Made by a program: the position numbers and the translations under genes
Assembly (NCBI GenBank): GCA_964523875.1
Contig: CAZGAS010000010.1
Span: 1-31,840 of the forward strand
DNA: 31,840 bases
DNA from: JAUVHV01 sp964523875
GTDB taxonomy: Bacteria > Omnitrophota > Gorgyraeia > JABMRG01
Reading direction: 5' to 3'
Notes under the pieces: model-generated
What the model saw: only the letters and a program-made list of their open reading frames with translations
Databases searched by the model: none
What the model was told of the DNA's origin: nothing
Shown: one piece after another, positions 1 to 7,040 of the stretch
Numbering within the stretch: position 1 is the first letter of the stretch
How the letters are laid out: each line of letters begins with the position of its first letter

Positions 1-1
1 C

Positions 2-883
2 TTATTAATAGGCTCACCTGGCGCAGGAAAAACTATGCTAGCCCAGCGGCTACCGACCATAATGGGCGATCTTAACAAGGAAGAATCCATAGAAACAAGT
101 AAGATATATAGTATAAGCGGGCTTCTATCTGATAAAGAACTGATTACAACGCCTCCCTTCAGAGCGTTGCATCACTCTGTCTCGGATGCCGGCATGCTTG
201 GTGGAGGCTCACATCATATACGTCCGGGTGAAATAAGCCTGGCACATAACGGAGTACTTTTCTTGGATGAACTTCCAGAATTTAGGCGAAATGTCCTTGA
301 GGCATTACGGCAACCCCTGGAAGAGGATCTGATAAGAATATCAAGGGCAAATGCATCCTTAAGCTACCCTTGCCGATTTATGTTAGTGGCAGCTATGAAT
401 CCCTGCCCGTGTGGTTTTTTGACACACCCAAAGAGGGTATGCACATGTTCACCCGGACAAATACAGAGATATCTATCAAAAATATCCGGACCACTGCTGG
501 ATAGGATAGATATGCATATTGAGATCCAACCTATTAAATATGAGCAGATGATCGAGACAACAAGTGAAAAAACTTCAATTATAATAAAGGAACGCACTAA
601 AAAAGCCAGGTCAGCACAGAAAGAACGTTATAAAAATCACAACTATAGTCTAAACGCAAAACTGCCACATCGTGATTTAGCAAGCTATTGCCAGATATCA
701 GAGGGGGCGGCAGGGCTGCTCAAAACAGCAATGTCTGAATTATTCATAAGCGCCCGGGCATACGATAAGATACTAAGAGTCTCCAGGACTATAGCAGATC
801 TCGACAATAAGCCGTTGATTGGAGCCGAAGAGGTTTCAGAGGCAATAAGCTATCGTTGTCTTGATACCAAGGCCTGGCTTTAA
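2..883 (+). CDS. comM: ComM/YifB family Mg-chelatase-like AAA+ ATPase, 3' part
   Basis: Partial gene: the reading frame is open to the left edge and begins inside the Walker A motif (GSPGAGKT, about positions 11-34), so the N-terminal Lon-like domain lies outside the window. Visible parts are Walker B (VLFLDELPEF), the family's conserved cysteine-rich loop (NPCPCGF followed by CTCSPGQIQRY), the arginine-rich sensor region, and the C-terminal Mg-chelatase-like helical domain (RAYDKILRVSRTIADL). The full family protein is about 500 residues; roughly 293 are here. ComM-type proteins are hexameric helicases that promote branch migration during natural transformation and recombination; the original link to magnesium chelatase reflects fold only. 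The gene ends in TAA just before the inverted repeat of the transposase element, which seems to have inserted right behind it. Family assignment is firm; a role in DNA uptake in this organism is inferred. Confidence 0.93.
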   Translation, partial: LLIGSPGAGKTMLAQRLPTIMGDLNKEESIETSKIYSISGLLSDKELITTPPFRALHHSVSDAGMLGGGSHHIRPGEISLAHNGVLFLDELPEFRRNVLEALRQPLEEDLIRISRANASLSYPCRFMLVAAMNPCPCGFLTHPKRVCTCSPGQIQRYLSKISGPLLDRIDMHIEIQPIKYEQMIETTSEKTSIIIKERTKKARSAQKERYKNHNYSLNAKLPHRDLASYCQISEGAAGLLKTAMSELFISARAYDKILRVSRTIADLDNKPLIGAEEVSEAISYRCLDTKAWL

Positions 884-890
884 TAAAAAT

Positions 891-1512
891 CGAAACAGTT
901 TCCAAATCGTGAAGGACACTGTTTCAAAACCAATAAGGACAGTGGTCATATAATATAACAGGAGGAGAAAATGGCAAAAACACGATTGCTTCTAGAGAAT
1001 TGCTGTTACCATATCTATGTTCGCGGCAACAGAAAGAAAAGGATTTTTAACAAAAAGACTGATTTTGAATTCTATTTGCATCAGCTGCGCCGCTACAAAA
1101 AGCGGTACCCCTTTCTTCTGTACAGCTACTGCCTAATGCCTAACCATATACACTTATTAGGTGAGATTATCGTACCTGACAATCTTCCTAAACTGATGCA
1201 GTGCCTTCAGCGCTCCTATACAGCTTATTTTAACAAAACGTACAAGATTGTTGGACATCTTTGGCAAGGCAGGTTCAAAGCAAAGATAATAAACAAGGAT
1301 AAATATTTGTTAAATTGCGCTGCATATATTGAGGAAAATCCTGTCAGATCAAACTTAGTCAAATACCCTATTAACTATCCATTCTGTAGCTATGCGGAGA
1401 GAAATCTAGGAAAAAGTGACATAATAAGAGTATTAGATGACTTCCTATATTAAGAGACCACTGTCCCGATTGAAAATAAAACACTCTCCCTAGTAATTTG
1501 GACACTGTTTCG
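891..1512. mobile_element. RAYT/Y1 transposase element framed by inverted repeats
   Basis: A 17-base sequence at 891-907 (CGAAACAGTTTCCAAAT) matches the reverse complement of 1496-1512 with one mismatch, framing the transposase gene. Inside it, 937-947 (GGACAGTGGTC) and 1456-1466 (GACCACTGTCC) are a perfect 11-bp inverted pair. A 12-base word GGACACTGTTTC occurs at 914-925 and again in direct orientation at 1500-1511. The left end is itself a hairpin: 892-899 pairs with 918-925. No clear target duplication was seen. Y1 (HUH) enzymes act on single-stranded DNA at hairpins, so these palindromes are plausible recognition ends. The exact boundaries are inferred from the repeats only. Confidence 0.7.
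971..1453 (+). CDS. REP-associated tyrosine transposase (Y1_Tnp, IS200-like)
   Basis: A 160-residue single-domain protein of the Y1/HUH transposase superfamily, a typical length for the REP-associated (RAYT) branch. The HUH metal motif is visible as PNHIH (His59 and His61), and the catalytic tyrosine is most likely Tyr119 in the family signature YIEENPVR; the central GHLWQGRF motif is also typical. The enzyme nicks and rejoins single-stranded DNA at short palindromes through a covalent phosphotyrosine link. Translation starts at ATG behind a strong ribosome-binding site (GGAGGAG, about 6 bases upstream). The gene is alone, convergent with the methyltransferase gene downstream and flanked by inverted repeats. 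RAYTs are often single copy and domesticated, moving or maintaining dispersed REP hairpins; whether this one is active cannot be told from the sequence, but the catalytic residues are intact. Confidence 0.92.
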   Translation: MAKTRLLLENCCYHIYVRGNRKKRIFNKKTDFEFYLHQLRRYKKRYPFLLYSYCLMPNHIHLLGEIIVPDNLPKLMQCLQRSYTAYFNKTYKIVGHLWQGRFKAKIINKDKYLLNCAAYIEENPVRSNLVKYPINYPFCSYAERNLGKSDIIRVLDDFLY

Positions 1513-1537
1513 GAGTTGAGGCTGTTTAGGGGTTTGA

Positions 1538-2563
1538 TTATTTTGTTGCTTCTATCAAGACACTTCTTGGCCGGAAAAGGATACGGTGTGGAATTAGAAT
1601 AATCGAGAGCAGCTTATCAATAGCAGGGACTCTTATAATAGTTTTAGCGAGCCTTAGCTTAAAGCTAGCTTTACCCCCTCTTGCCTCTTTACGTGCTACA
1701 TAATCCTTTAAAAAAGATAAAAAGGTGACTTTAATCTTGCTAAACCCGTTCTTTTTGATAGCCTTCTGCCACTGCCAGATTGGGTAATAATGATCATTGT
1801 AGCCAAAATCATCCGGATGCTGCTGAGGTTTTTCAAAAACCCCTACAAAGCACTCGTTCAACAGTATCATCCTTCCATCTTTCTTAAGGACGCGGTTAAG
1901 CTCTTTGAAGGTCTTATCTAGGTCTGAACTATGATGTATAGTAGCCGCGGCAAAAATAATATCAAAAGAATCGTTTTCAAAAGGAAGCTTATCCATATCA
2001 GCATAAATCCTCTCAAAATAAAGGCCGTCCTTCAAATAGATATCCGCTACCTTCAGATAGTCTGTGATATCAACCGCTACAACGTCACAGCCTTTTTTAG
2101 CAAATTCACGTGACGCCCAACAAAAACCGGCGCCAAGCTCTAACACTCTCATTCCCGGTTTTATCTCCCAGCTATCAAACAGGCCAAAAAAACGGTGCGC
2201 ACCCTCCGCAAAATTCTGGAACGAACCCCCTGCTTTAAAAAAATAGCTTCCGTCACCTTTAGGTAATGACATAAAGAGCTTACTAAATTTTTTTATGGTT
2301 TCAGGATTTATAAAGAATTCATCACCCTTTGCTGTCTTAACACGTGCTTCCTGCGAACTGGCCTTCTGCTCTTTAACTATCTCTGGGGATGGTTCTGGCA
2401 AAAAATCAACTATACCCTCTTTAAGTGGGAAAGGCTTCTTGCAGGTAGCGCATAATAGCGTACCATCTCTGTATTCATCATACAATCCGGTTATAGCCTC
2501 TATATTAAAAGGGCCACCTCCGCAAAGTGGGCATTTCAAAATTTTAATAATATTTCTTCTCAT
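1538..2563 (-). CDS. Zinc-ribbon SAM-dependent class I methyltransferase
   Basis: A 341-residue protein with two parts. The N-terminus (residues 1-58) is a Trm112-like zinc ribbon with paired cysteines Cys11/Cys14 and Cys38/Cys41 and the typical end KEGIVDFLPEP. The second part is a Rossmann methyltransferase: SAM-binding motif I is VLELGAGFC (about 140-148), the acidic residue ending strand 2 is Asp165 (VVAVDIT), and post-motifs LPFENDSFDIIFA and RVLKKDGRMILL follow. The C-terminus carries a hydrophobic basic tail (LLSIILIPHRILF) that may contact the membrane. Proteins of this build often methylate lipids, quinones or sugars; the substrate here is unknown. It is the last gene of the sigma/anti-sigma operon: its ATG is 2 bases after the anti-sigma stop, so it is probably co-regulated and perhaps an effector of that pathway. 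Confidence 0.85.
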   Translation of the reverse strand: MRRNIIKILKCPLCGGGPFNIEAITGLYDEYRDGTLLCATCKKPFPLKEGIVDFLPEPSPEIVKEQKASSQEARVKTAKGDEFFINPETIKKFSKLFMSLPKGDGSYFFKAGGSFQNFAEGAHRFFGLFDSWEIKPGMRVLELGAGFCWASREFAKKGCDVVAVDITDYLKVADIYLKDGLYFERIYADMDKLPFENDSFDIIFAAATIHHSSDLDKTFKELNRVLKKDGRMILLNECFVGVFEKPQQHPDDFGYNDHYYPIWQWQKAIKKNGFSKIKVTFLSFLKDYVARKEARGGKASFKLRLAKTIIRVPAIDKLLSIILIPHRILFRPRSVLIEATK

Positions 2564-2565
2564 TC

Positions 2566-3123
2566 TTATATACGCCTCTTAGTAATCTTATCCTTACTAT
2601 CCTGGTCCGCGTCAGTCGTCTTAGTATGTTTCCATGTTTCATATATCATAATAAGCGCTTTTGTACTGCCTGTATCCATAATCCATTTAAGGCCAAAAAT
2701 TAGCGCGGCAACAAGAAATTGCAAAAAGAACAACCTAAATATAAATGATAGCATGAAAAATAAGGCTGATGTCAGGAGATATTTATTGCGTTTTATATAG
2801 CTGGCTTTAGTACGCTCTCTGGGATATTTTTTAGGCATAGCCAGCACCCTCCTTATAATAGAATTGTTAATATGAGATCGATTGTCTTCCTCTGGAGCGG
2901 ATAATCCAGAAACGCAGGAGGCTACCTTATCAAAACACATATCGCATCTTGCCACATGCGAAGATATAATCTCTTTTTCGGCTTTGTCAGATATTGCCTC
3001 GCTTACATAATCCGCAAGCATACTGTCTGTTGGGCAGGTGCCATTCGCGATTCTATTTGCAGCCTTATTCTCAGCATGTAACGCCGCTCTTAGTGTAAAG
3101 TCGAGGTTAGGCTCAGACATCAT
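2566..3123 (-). CDS. Putative zinc anti-sigma factor with membrane helices
   Basis: A 185-residue protein whose N-terminal part has the ZAS anti-sigma pattern: Cys30-Pro, a LADYVSEAIS-like helix, then His56-x3-Cys60-x2-Cys63 (SHVARCDMC). After a charged linker comes a long hydrophobic stretch (about residues 115-147) that can form one or two membrane helices, followed by a short hydrophilic tail. The gene overlaps the preceding sigma factor gene by 11 bases, the classic arrangement for an ECF sigma factor and its cognate anti-sigma factor. The expected job is to hold the sigma factor inactive at the inner membrane until an envelope or redox signal arrives. There is no obvious periplasmic sensor domain, so the signal may be sensed by the zinc site, within the membrane, or by a partner such as the lipoprotein of the same operon. 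The cognate pairing is inferred from order and motif. Confidence 0.78.
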   Translation of the reverse strand: MMSEPNLDFTLRAALHAENKAANRIANGTCPTDSMLADYVSEAISDKAEKEIISSHVARCDMCFDKVASCVSGLSAPEEDNRSHINNSIIRRVLAMPKKYPRERTKASYIKRNKYLLTSALFFMLSFIFRLFFLQFLVAALIFGLKWIMDTGSTKALIMIYETWKHTKTTDADQDSKDKITKRRI

Positions 3124-3706
3124 ATCCTCTTTTTTTCAATCTTTCTTTAAGTAATTTTTTGAGGCGAAAAATAATCGTGGATACTGAATTTATAGGCATA
3201 TCCATTATATGGGCTATTTCACGATGCTTAAGGTCGTATAGTAAATCAAGCGTTATAATACGTTCTTCTTTTAATGTAAAATCCTTGATAAGTTCTTCTA
3301 TCGTGTTATTCAACTGCCTACTATCTGTTTCTGAACGCGGGGTATCTGTTGTACAACTGGCATCCTGAGTATCTATGTTTTTCTCATTTAAACGATTGTA
3401 CCTCTTTTTCTTTCTCAGAAAATCTGTTGCGACATTCTGCGCCACGATTGTAATATAGGCAGGCATTGAGCGAGGCTTTGCTATTTTGCTAAGAACATTA
3501 TTACACCAGATATGCGCGAATGTCTGTTGGAATATCTCATCCATATCATTCTGGTTGATATATAAAAAGAACCTTAAGGCCTTGACTCTAATAGCTCTGC
3601 GTACAAGATTTGAAAAATTTTTTATCAGGCGGGCCCAAGCTTCTTCATCGCCGATAACACATAGCTTAAGAAACTCTTCATCGCAGTTATTGGCTTTGCA
3701 ATCCAT
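3113..3706 (-). CDS. ECF-type RNA polymerase sigma-70 factor
   Basis: A 197-residue sigma factor with only regions 2 and 4, as in ECF sigma factors. Region 2 spans about residues 20-95: the core-binding DEIFQQTFAHIW and the DNA-melting helix AYITIVAQNVATDFLRKK. Region 4 is the C-terminal helix-turn-helix LDLLYDLKHREIAHIMDM followed by the recognition helix NSVSTIIFRLKKLLKERL. An acidic linker rich in Asp and Ser separates them. The gene begins 22 bases after the PC4-like gene and overlaps the anti-sigma gene by 11 bases, indicating translational coupling. ECF factors usually activate a small regulon for envelope stress or surface functions. No second copy of the operon's own promoter type could be recognised for this factor; the operon promoter is housekeeping-like. 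The family is certain, the target genes unknown. Confidence 0.9.
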   Translation of the reverse strand: MDCKANNCDEEFLKLCVIGDEEAWARLIKNFSNLVRRAIRVKALRFFLYINQNDMDEIFQQTFAHIWCNNVLSKIAKPRSMPAYITIVAQNVATDFLRKKKRYNRLNEKNIDTQDASCTTDTPRSETDSRQLNNTIEELIKDFTLKEERIITLDLLYDLKHREIAHIMDMPINSVSTIIFRLKKLLKERLKKRGYDV

Positions 3707-3728
3707 CAGCAGTAGCTATTTCGGTATG

Positions 3729-3968
3729 TTATTCAGGTAAAAGATTATTTTGCTTTAGCGTATTTTCAAGGTCTAAAACAGCTTTTTTGAACTGAGGGAA
3801 TAACTCAACATTAAGTGAAAGCCCCTTTGCTGTAGGAACTTTACCACCGGCCTCTTTAGAATCAACCCATACGCGTAGATCGATTAAATCAAAACCTTTA
3901 TACTCTTTTACACCAATCCGTATCTCCTCAAACTTGTTCTTGTTAAAAGTTGCAACAGTCTCATTCAT
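3729..3968 (-). CDS. PC4/p15-like single-stranded DNA-binding protein
   Basis: A 79-residue protein that resembles the C-terminal domain of transcriptional coactivator PC4 (YdbC-like in bacteria). The match rests on the pattern of strands EEIRIGVKEYKGFDLIDLRVW, then a short turn, then PTAKGLSLNVELFPQFKKAV, the last part being the characteristic strand and amphipathic helix. Family members dimerise and bind single-stranded DNA without strong sequence preference, and in eukaryotes assist promoter opening. The start is well supported: GGAGGTG lies 7 bases before the ATG. It sits between the PilZ gene (24 bases upstream) and the ECF sigma factor (22 bases downstream), so a role in transcription by that sigma factor is conceivable but unproven. 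Confidence 0.8.
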   Translation of the reverse strand: MNETVATFNKNKFEEIRIGVKEYKGFDLIDLRVWVDSKEAGGKVPTAKGLSLNVELFPQFKKAVLDLENTLKQNNLLPE

Positions 3969-3992
3969 GCCTTACACCTCCTTCTTATTATT

Positions 3993-4466
3993 TTAAGCGC
4001 TATCTTTAGCAATCTGGTCTAAATATTTATTTAATACACCTTTATCTTTTGTATCAATTTTCAAAAACCTCACGCCTACCTTAAATACTCTCTCTGAAGC
4101 AGTGTAATCCCGTTTCATCTCACTAACCCAAACAACCTCCCCCTTAACATCTAAAGGCCTCTTTCCCGGTATCTTAATCTGCATATTAATCTGACTCTTC
4201 TCCGGCATAATTTCCGGTACTTGGAGGCATACACCTTCTCCGGAAACATCATGACTAAATGCGTGGTAAAGGTCACCAACCTTTTCCTGTACGCTGCACT
4301 CTACAGCAAGCTGTTTTTCAAAACGCCTGAATTTACGCCTCTCCTTCAACGTATCCCAGTAACTATCGAGTGTCGCGGAGACATATGCCAAGTTCCTTGT
4401 CCTGTGTCTCCAAAGGAGTAGTGATACAGATAAGAGAATCAATAAAGCAATTATGGATGATAGCAT
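3993..4466 (-). CDS. Membrane-anchored PilZ domain protein
   Basis: A 157-residue protein with an N-terminal membrane helix (about residues 3-19, LSSIIALLILLSVSLLL) followed by positive charges, which orients the rest into the cytoplasm. Residues about 40-150 form a PilZ domain: the arginine switch motif is present as RRKFRRFEK, and the second motif as DVSGEGV (family pattern D/N-x-S-x-x-G). The downstream strands GEVVWVSE and KVGVRFLKI are also typical. PilZ domains bind cyclic-di-GMP through exactly these residues, so this protein is likely a c-di-GMP receptor linked to motility, surface or envelope behaviour. No strong ribosome-binding site precedes the ATG, and the gene starts 29 bases after the lipoprotein stop, so coupling to the upstream gene is likely. 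Confidence 0.88.
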   Translation of the reverse strand: MLSSIIALLILLSVSLLLWRHRTRNLAYVSATLDSYWDTLKERRKFRRFEKQLAVECSVQEKVGDLYHAFSHDVSGEGVCLQVPEIMPEKSQINMQIKIPGKRPLDVKGEVVWVSEMKRDYTASERVFKVGVRFLKIDTKDKGVLNKYLDQIAKDSA

Positions 4467-4495
4467 GTTTTGCGTGTCAGTATCCTTACAAAAGT

Positions 4496-4828
4496 TTACC
4501 TATTTTTTGGCTTATAACCTGTTAACGCGTTACCCGTGAAGATAAGGCTCTCACTCTTTGTAAGCATATTCGATTCTATCTCAAGTACAGGATATGTACC
4601 ATCATATATCCATTCCTCCTGCACAAGGCCTACATCATCCACGCCAATCTGTATCACCGCGTCAGGTTCACCCCATTTATCCAAAACGAAATCTTTACTA
4701 TCACCAAGGTGTAAAGGTGACGCGCCGTTCCATGGAGGTAGGAGCCTTCCCGGAGATGGCGCGTCAATTCCCGCGCATCCTACACCAAAAAGGCTTACCA
4801 AAAAGCATAAAATTATTACATATTTCAT
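4496..4828 (-). CDS. Small lipoprotein, BamE/OmlA-like
   Basis: A 110-residue protein with a lipoprotein signal peptide: Lys2, a hydrophobic core and a lipobox-like FGVGC with the acylated Cys18. The mature part has the pattern seen in SmpA/OmlA/BamE-like domains: LHLGDSKDFVLDKWGEPD, then a central strand EEWIYDG, then SLIFTGNALTG. That fold appears in the BAM complex and in other small envelope proteins, so the exact role is open. The ATG follows AAGGAGC by 7 bases and lies only about 20 bases behind the predicted transcription start, so this is the first gene of the PilZ-PC4-sigma-anti-sigma operon. A periplasmic or outer-membrane sensor for the anti-sigma protein is an attractive but untested idea. 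Confidence 0.75.
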   Translation of the reverse strand: MKYVIILCFLVSLFGVGCAGIDAPSPGRLLPPWNGASPLHLGDSKDFVLDKWGEPDAVIQIGVDDVGLVQEEWIYDGTYPVLEIESNMLTKSESLIFTGNALTGYKPKNR

Positions 4829-4854
4829 TCACATGCTCCTTTTTTATAAAACTT

Positions 4855-4883
4855 ATTATAATACTATATATATATAATGTCAA
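4855..4883 (-). promoter_or_regulatory. Consensus sigma-70 promoter of the lipoprotein-sigma operon
   Basis: Read on the minus strand, a perfect -35 box TTGACA (4883-4878) is followed by a 17-base AT-rich spacer and a perfect -10 box TATAAT (4860-4855). The predicted start lies near 4848, some 20 bases before the lipoprotein ATG. Full match to the housekeeping consensus implies strong constitutive transcription of the operon rather than autoregulation by its own ECF factor. Confidence 0.85.
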
Positions 4884-4893
4884 TTGTAAAAAG

Positions 4894-4922
4894 AAAAAGC
4901 CCCCAAAAAACGGGGGCTTTTT
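4894..4922 (-). terminator. Rho-independent terminator behind the porin gene
   Basis: An 11-bp perfect stem (4894-4904 AAAAAGCCCCC with 4912-4922) encloses a 7-base loop. On the minus strand it follows the porin stop by 26 bases and runs into CTTTTT. It separates the porin transcript from the consensus promoter that begins right behind it at 4883. Confidence 0.88.
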
Positions 4923-4948
4923 CCTGTAACTGGATCTCTAAAGATTGC

Positions 4949-6277
4949 TTAGAAATCAACCTTTACAGCAGAGATGACCTGTGCAGAAGCTGAATCATAG
5001 TCACTAGAATAATAATCAAGTGGCCACAACATACCAGCTGCAACAGTAAATTCAACATCTTCTGTGTAATCATAACTTACCTTAGCATCAAGTTCATGAG
5101 CGATATCTTCACTCTTACCTAAAATTGGAACCTCATCATACCATAGGTAGGTCCATCTCGCGTTTATTGAGATATCTGTCATAGGTTCGATGCTTCCAAA
5201 AAGAGCAACAGAGTTCTGGTTTGTCATACCGGTATCATCACCAGTCAAGGTGTCACCTGTACCAGAATAAGCGGTTGTCTTTGTGATATTTCTGAAGTCA
5301 GAAAGATAGTTGTCAAACTTTCCTCTATACAGAGCATCCCATGCCTTCCACTTTCCTGTGTTGCTTGAATCTTCACCTGAGAGCCAAATATATTCGGCAC
5401 CAAGTGTTGGGGTCCATTTTACATCAACAAACGAATAGACTGCGCCTAAGTCGACAGCGCCTGCACGGCGGTCATCTGACCTATTACCAGTGCGATAATC
5501 ACCAAACTGGAGAGCGCCTTCTGCCCATAAATTCAAGTTCTCAAAAGGAACCAAGCTACCCCTTAAACCAACTGTGTTGATAGTATTTGGGTCACCCTTT
5601 GTAGAAGTAGTCTCTCTGTCATGCTTGTAGATATAATATGCTTCTGCTTCAGCATCATACTTTGTGAAGTCATAACCGACATTCGCTACATAAAGATCAA
5701 CATCATCATGATTATCACCAGTTGTGTTATTAACATTTTCGTTGATCTTAGCATAGATTAAATCAATGGTCCATGGATCATAATCTAATGTTGCGCGCAT
5801 TGAATCAAATGCTGTCATGTCACTAACTTCAGCCATAGTTGTAGCCAACGCACCCTCATTGTTCCATACTAACGGACCTGCATTACCTACTACAAATCCC
5901 TTGCCTAACCAGATGTTCTGGCGACCAATTTGTAATGTCAAAGGAGCATACAGCATCTCCTTTAATGTTACATATGCTTCATCTAAAAGAATATCGAATC
6001 CGGTAGTATCCTGGTCTTCTCCATTCCAACCTCTTTCATTTAATAGACGAACATATGTTGATACGTTGTCTGTTAAGTCTGCTTCAATATTCAAACCAAC
6101 CTGATTCATAAAAAAGTTCTGGTTATTGTCATCGTTGTTCTGTAGATCTATGTCACTCTGATATACATACGCAACTTTGATATCACCAGAAACCTTTATA
6201 TTCTGTGTTTCAGCGAAGGCTGGAACTGCAAAAGCAACTAACAGCGCTGCTACGCATATTCCTATCAAAATTCTCAT
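4949..6277 (-). CDS. Outer-membrane beta-barrel porin
   Basis: A 442-residue protein with a clear signal peptide (cleavage after residues 20-22, AFA before ETQ), then a chain of short alternating polar/hydrophobic strands separated by Asp/Asn/Gly-rich loops, ending in the aromatic C-terminus KVDF that BAM substrates usually carry. Recognisable stretches such as FFMNQVGLNIEADLTDNVST and LTLQIGRQNIWLGKGFVVG resemble alginate-export-like and other putative porins. It would form a diffusion channel in the outer membrane; the substrate is unknown. The ATG is preceded by AAAGGAG at good spacing. It is transcribed alone from its own promoter with a leader of about 177 bases and ends at a strong terminator, which fits an abundant major envelope protein. 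The barrel assignment is firm, the family name less so. Confidence 0.87.
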   Translation of the reverse strand: MRILIGICVAALLVAFAVPAFAETQNIKVSGDIKVAYVYQSDIDLQNNDDNNQNFFMNQVGLNIEADLTDNVSTYVRLLNERGWNGEDQDTTGFDILLDEAYVTLKEMLYAPLTLQIGRQNIWLGKGFVVGNAGPLVWNNEGALATTMAEVSDMTAFDSMRATLDYDPWTIDLIYAKINENVNNTTGDNHDDVDLYVANVGYDFTKYDAEAEAYYIYKHDRETTSTKGDPNTINTVGLRGSLVPFENLNLWAEGALQFGDYRTGNRSDDRRAGAVDLGAVYSFVDVKWTPTLGAEYIWLSGEDSSNTGKWKAWDALYRGKFDNYLSDFRNITKTTAYSGTGDTLTGDDTGMTNQNSVALFGSIEPMTDISINARWTYLWYDEVPILGKSEDIAHELDAKVSYDYTEDVEFTVAAGMLWPLDYYSSDYDSASAQVISAVKVDF

Positions 6278-6454
6278 TTAGTTATTCTCCTTTTAATAAA
6301 TTACAATCTAATTTAATAGTGCTATGCACTCTCGCATAACACCTCTTGCTTTCTATGTTACTCACCATATCCTGATGATTCGCGACTCTATTTTTTTCAC
6401 CTCCTATCTTTGCCTTATTAAAATCATCTATGGTGTATAATACATATTATTTAT
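6278..6454 (-). promoter_or_regulatory. Long 5' leader of the porin mRNA
   Basis: The predicted transcript starts about 177 bases before the porin ATG. It holds a perfect but orphan Shine-Dalgarno sequence AGGAGGTG (6405-6398), about 120 bases from the start codon, with no ATG, GTG or TTG at normal spacing behind it. It also holds a 9-bp hairpin with a 6-base loop (6319-6342, one G-U pair). A 28-codon open frame runs from an ATG near 6364 and stops in TAA three bases before the porin ATG, overlapping its ribosome-binding site. The arrangement suggests translational control, but no known riboswitch was recognised. Confidence 0.45.
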
Positions 6455-6460
6455 AGTTAA

Positions 6461-6489
6461 ATGATATCAAATTAATAACGTGGTGTCAA
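6461..6489 (-). promoter_or_regulatory. Sigma-70 promoter of the porin gene
   Basis: On the minus strand: -35 TTGACA (6489-6484), 17-base spacer, -10 TATCAT (6466-6461). The spacing is ideal and five of six -10 bases match. The box begins 24 bases after the stop codon of the upstream lipoprotein gene, so the two genes are separate units, although a weak AT-rich hairpin is all that might end the upstream transcript. Confidence 0.78.
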
Positions 6490-6513
6490 TAAAAATAAAC
6501 AAAAAGAGCCTTT

Positions 6514-6975
6514 TTAATCTTCCCTTTTTAATGACTTGTAAGTCGTTGCCCTGCCTGACTTTGGAGCAACAGTTACTGTAATAAAGGTATTCATCCCATG
6601 AGGTTCAATCACAATTATACAGTTCTGGTCTTCTCGCTCAAAATTTAATATCCTTCTTCCATATTCCAGCATGTTTGTAAAGTTCCAGTTATATAAAGAC
6701 ATCTGGTTCTTATAAAAGCTAACCACCTGGTCACCGCTTGCCCTTCCTTTATATTTTAAAATGCCCACACGCAAGACATCATTCTCAAATGTAAATGACT
6801 GGGAAGTAACCATCTTAAATCCGGATGGTACTGGGACATCCACGAATTTTAAGGCTGTTGAAACATCTAACGCCTTCATGACCTTAACATCATCGGAAAG
6901 CCCAGAGCCAGATGTCGCGCAACCGGCAAATAATAATACGCTTATAAATATAGCGGATAATTTTCTAATCAACAT
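6514..6975 (-). CDS. Hypothetical lipoprotein of about 150 residues
   Basis: A 153-residue protein with a lipoprotein signal: MLIRK, a hydrophobic core, and the lipobox-like LLFAGC with Cys19. The mature part has a pattern FVDVPVPSGFKMV, then FENDVLRVGILKYKG, then DQVVSFYKNQMSLYNW, then ILNFEREDQNCIIVIEP. It looks like a small alpha/beta domain exported to the periplasm or outer membrane; I know the pattern from lipoproteins of poorly characterised phyla but cannot name a function. The start follows GGAGG and a good promoter (6998-7026), so the gene stands alone between the PHP gene and the porin. Confidence 0.7.
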   Translation of the reverse strand: MLIRKLSAIFISVLLFAGCATSGSGLSDDVKVMKALDVSTALKFVDVPVPSGFKMVTSQSFTFENDVLRVGILKYKGRASGDQVVSFYKNQMSLYNWNFTNMLEYGRRILNFEREDQNCIIVIEPHGMNTFITVTVAPKSGRATTYKSLKRED

Positions 6976-6997
6976 TGGCGCCTCCTTGTTTATATAT

Positions 6998-7026
6998 ATA
7001 ATAATAAAAAACTACTCAAGCGTCAA
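6998..7026 (-). promoter_or_regulatory. Sigma-70 promoter of the small lipoprotein gene
   Basis: On the minus strand: -35 TTGACG (7026-7021), 17-base spacer, -10 TATTAT (7003-6998). It lies just behind the stop codon of the PHP gene and about 15-20 bases before the expected transcription start, close to the lipoprotein's ribosome-binding site. Confidence 0.7.
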
Positions 7027-7040
7027 GATAATACCACAGA

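Noticed and set aside
2064..2582. Plus-strand open frames opposite the methyltransferase gene
   Set aside because: They mirror a convincing minus-strand gene with domain motifs, and have no ribosome-binding sites.
4855..4883. Autoregulated ECF-type promoter for the sigma operon
   Set aside because: The boxes are a perfect housekeeping consensus (TTGACA-17-TATAAT); no AAC-type -35 motif as used by ECF factors was seen upstream.
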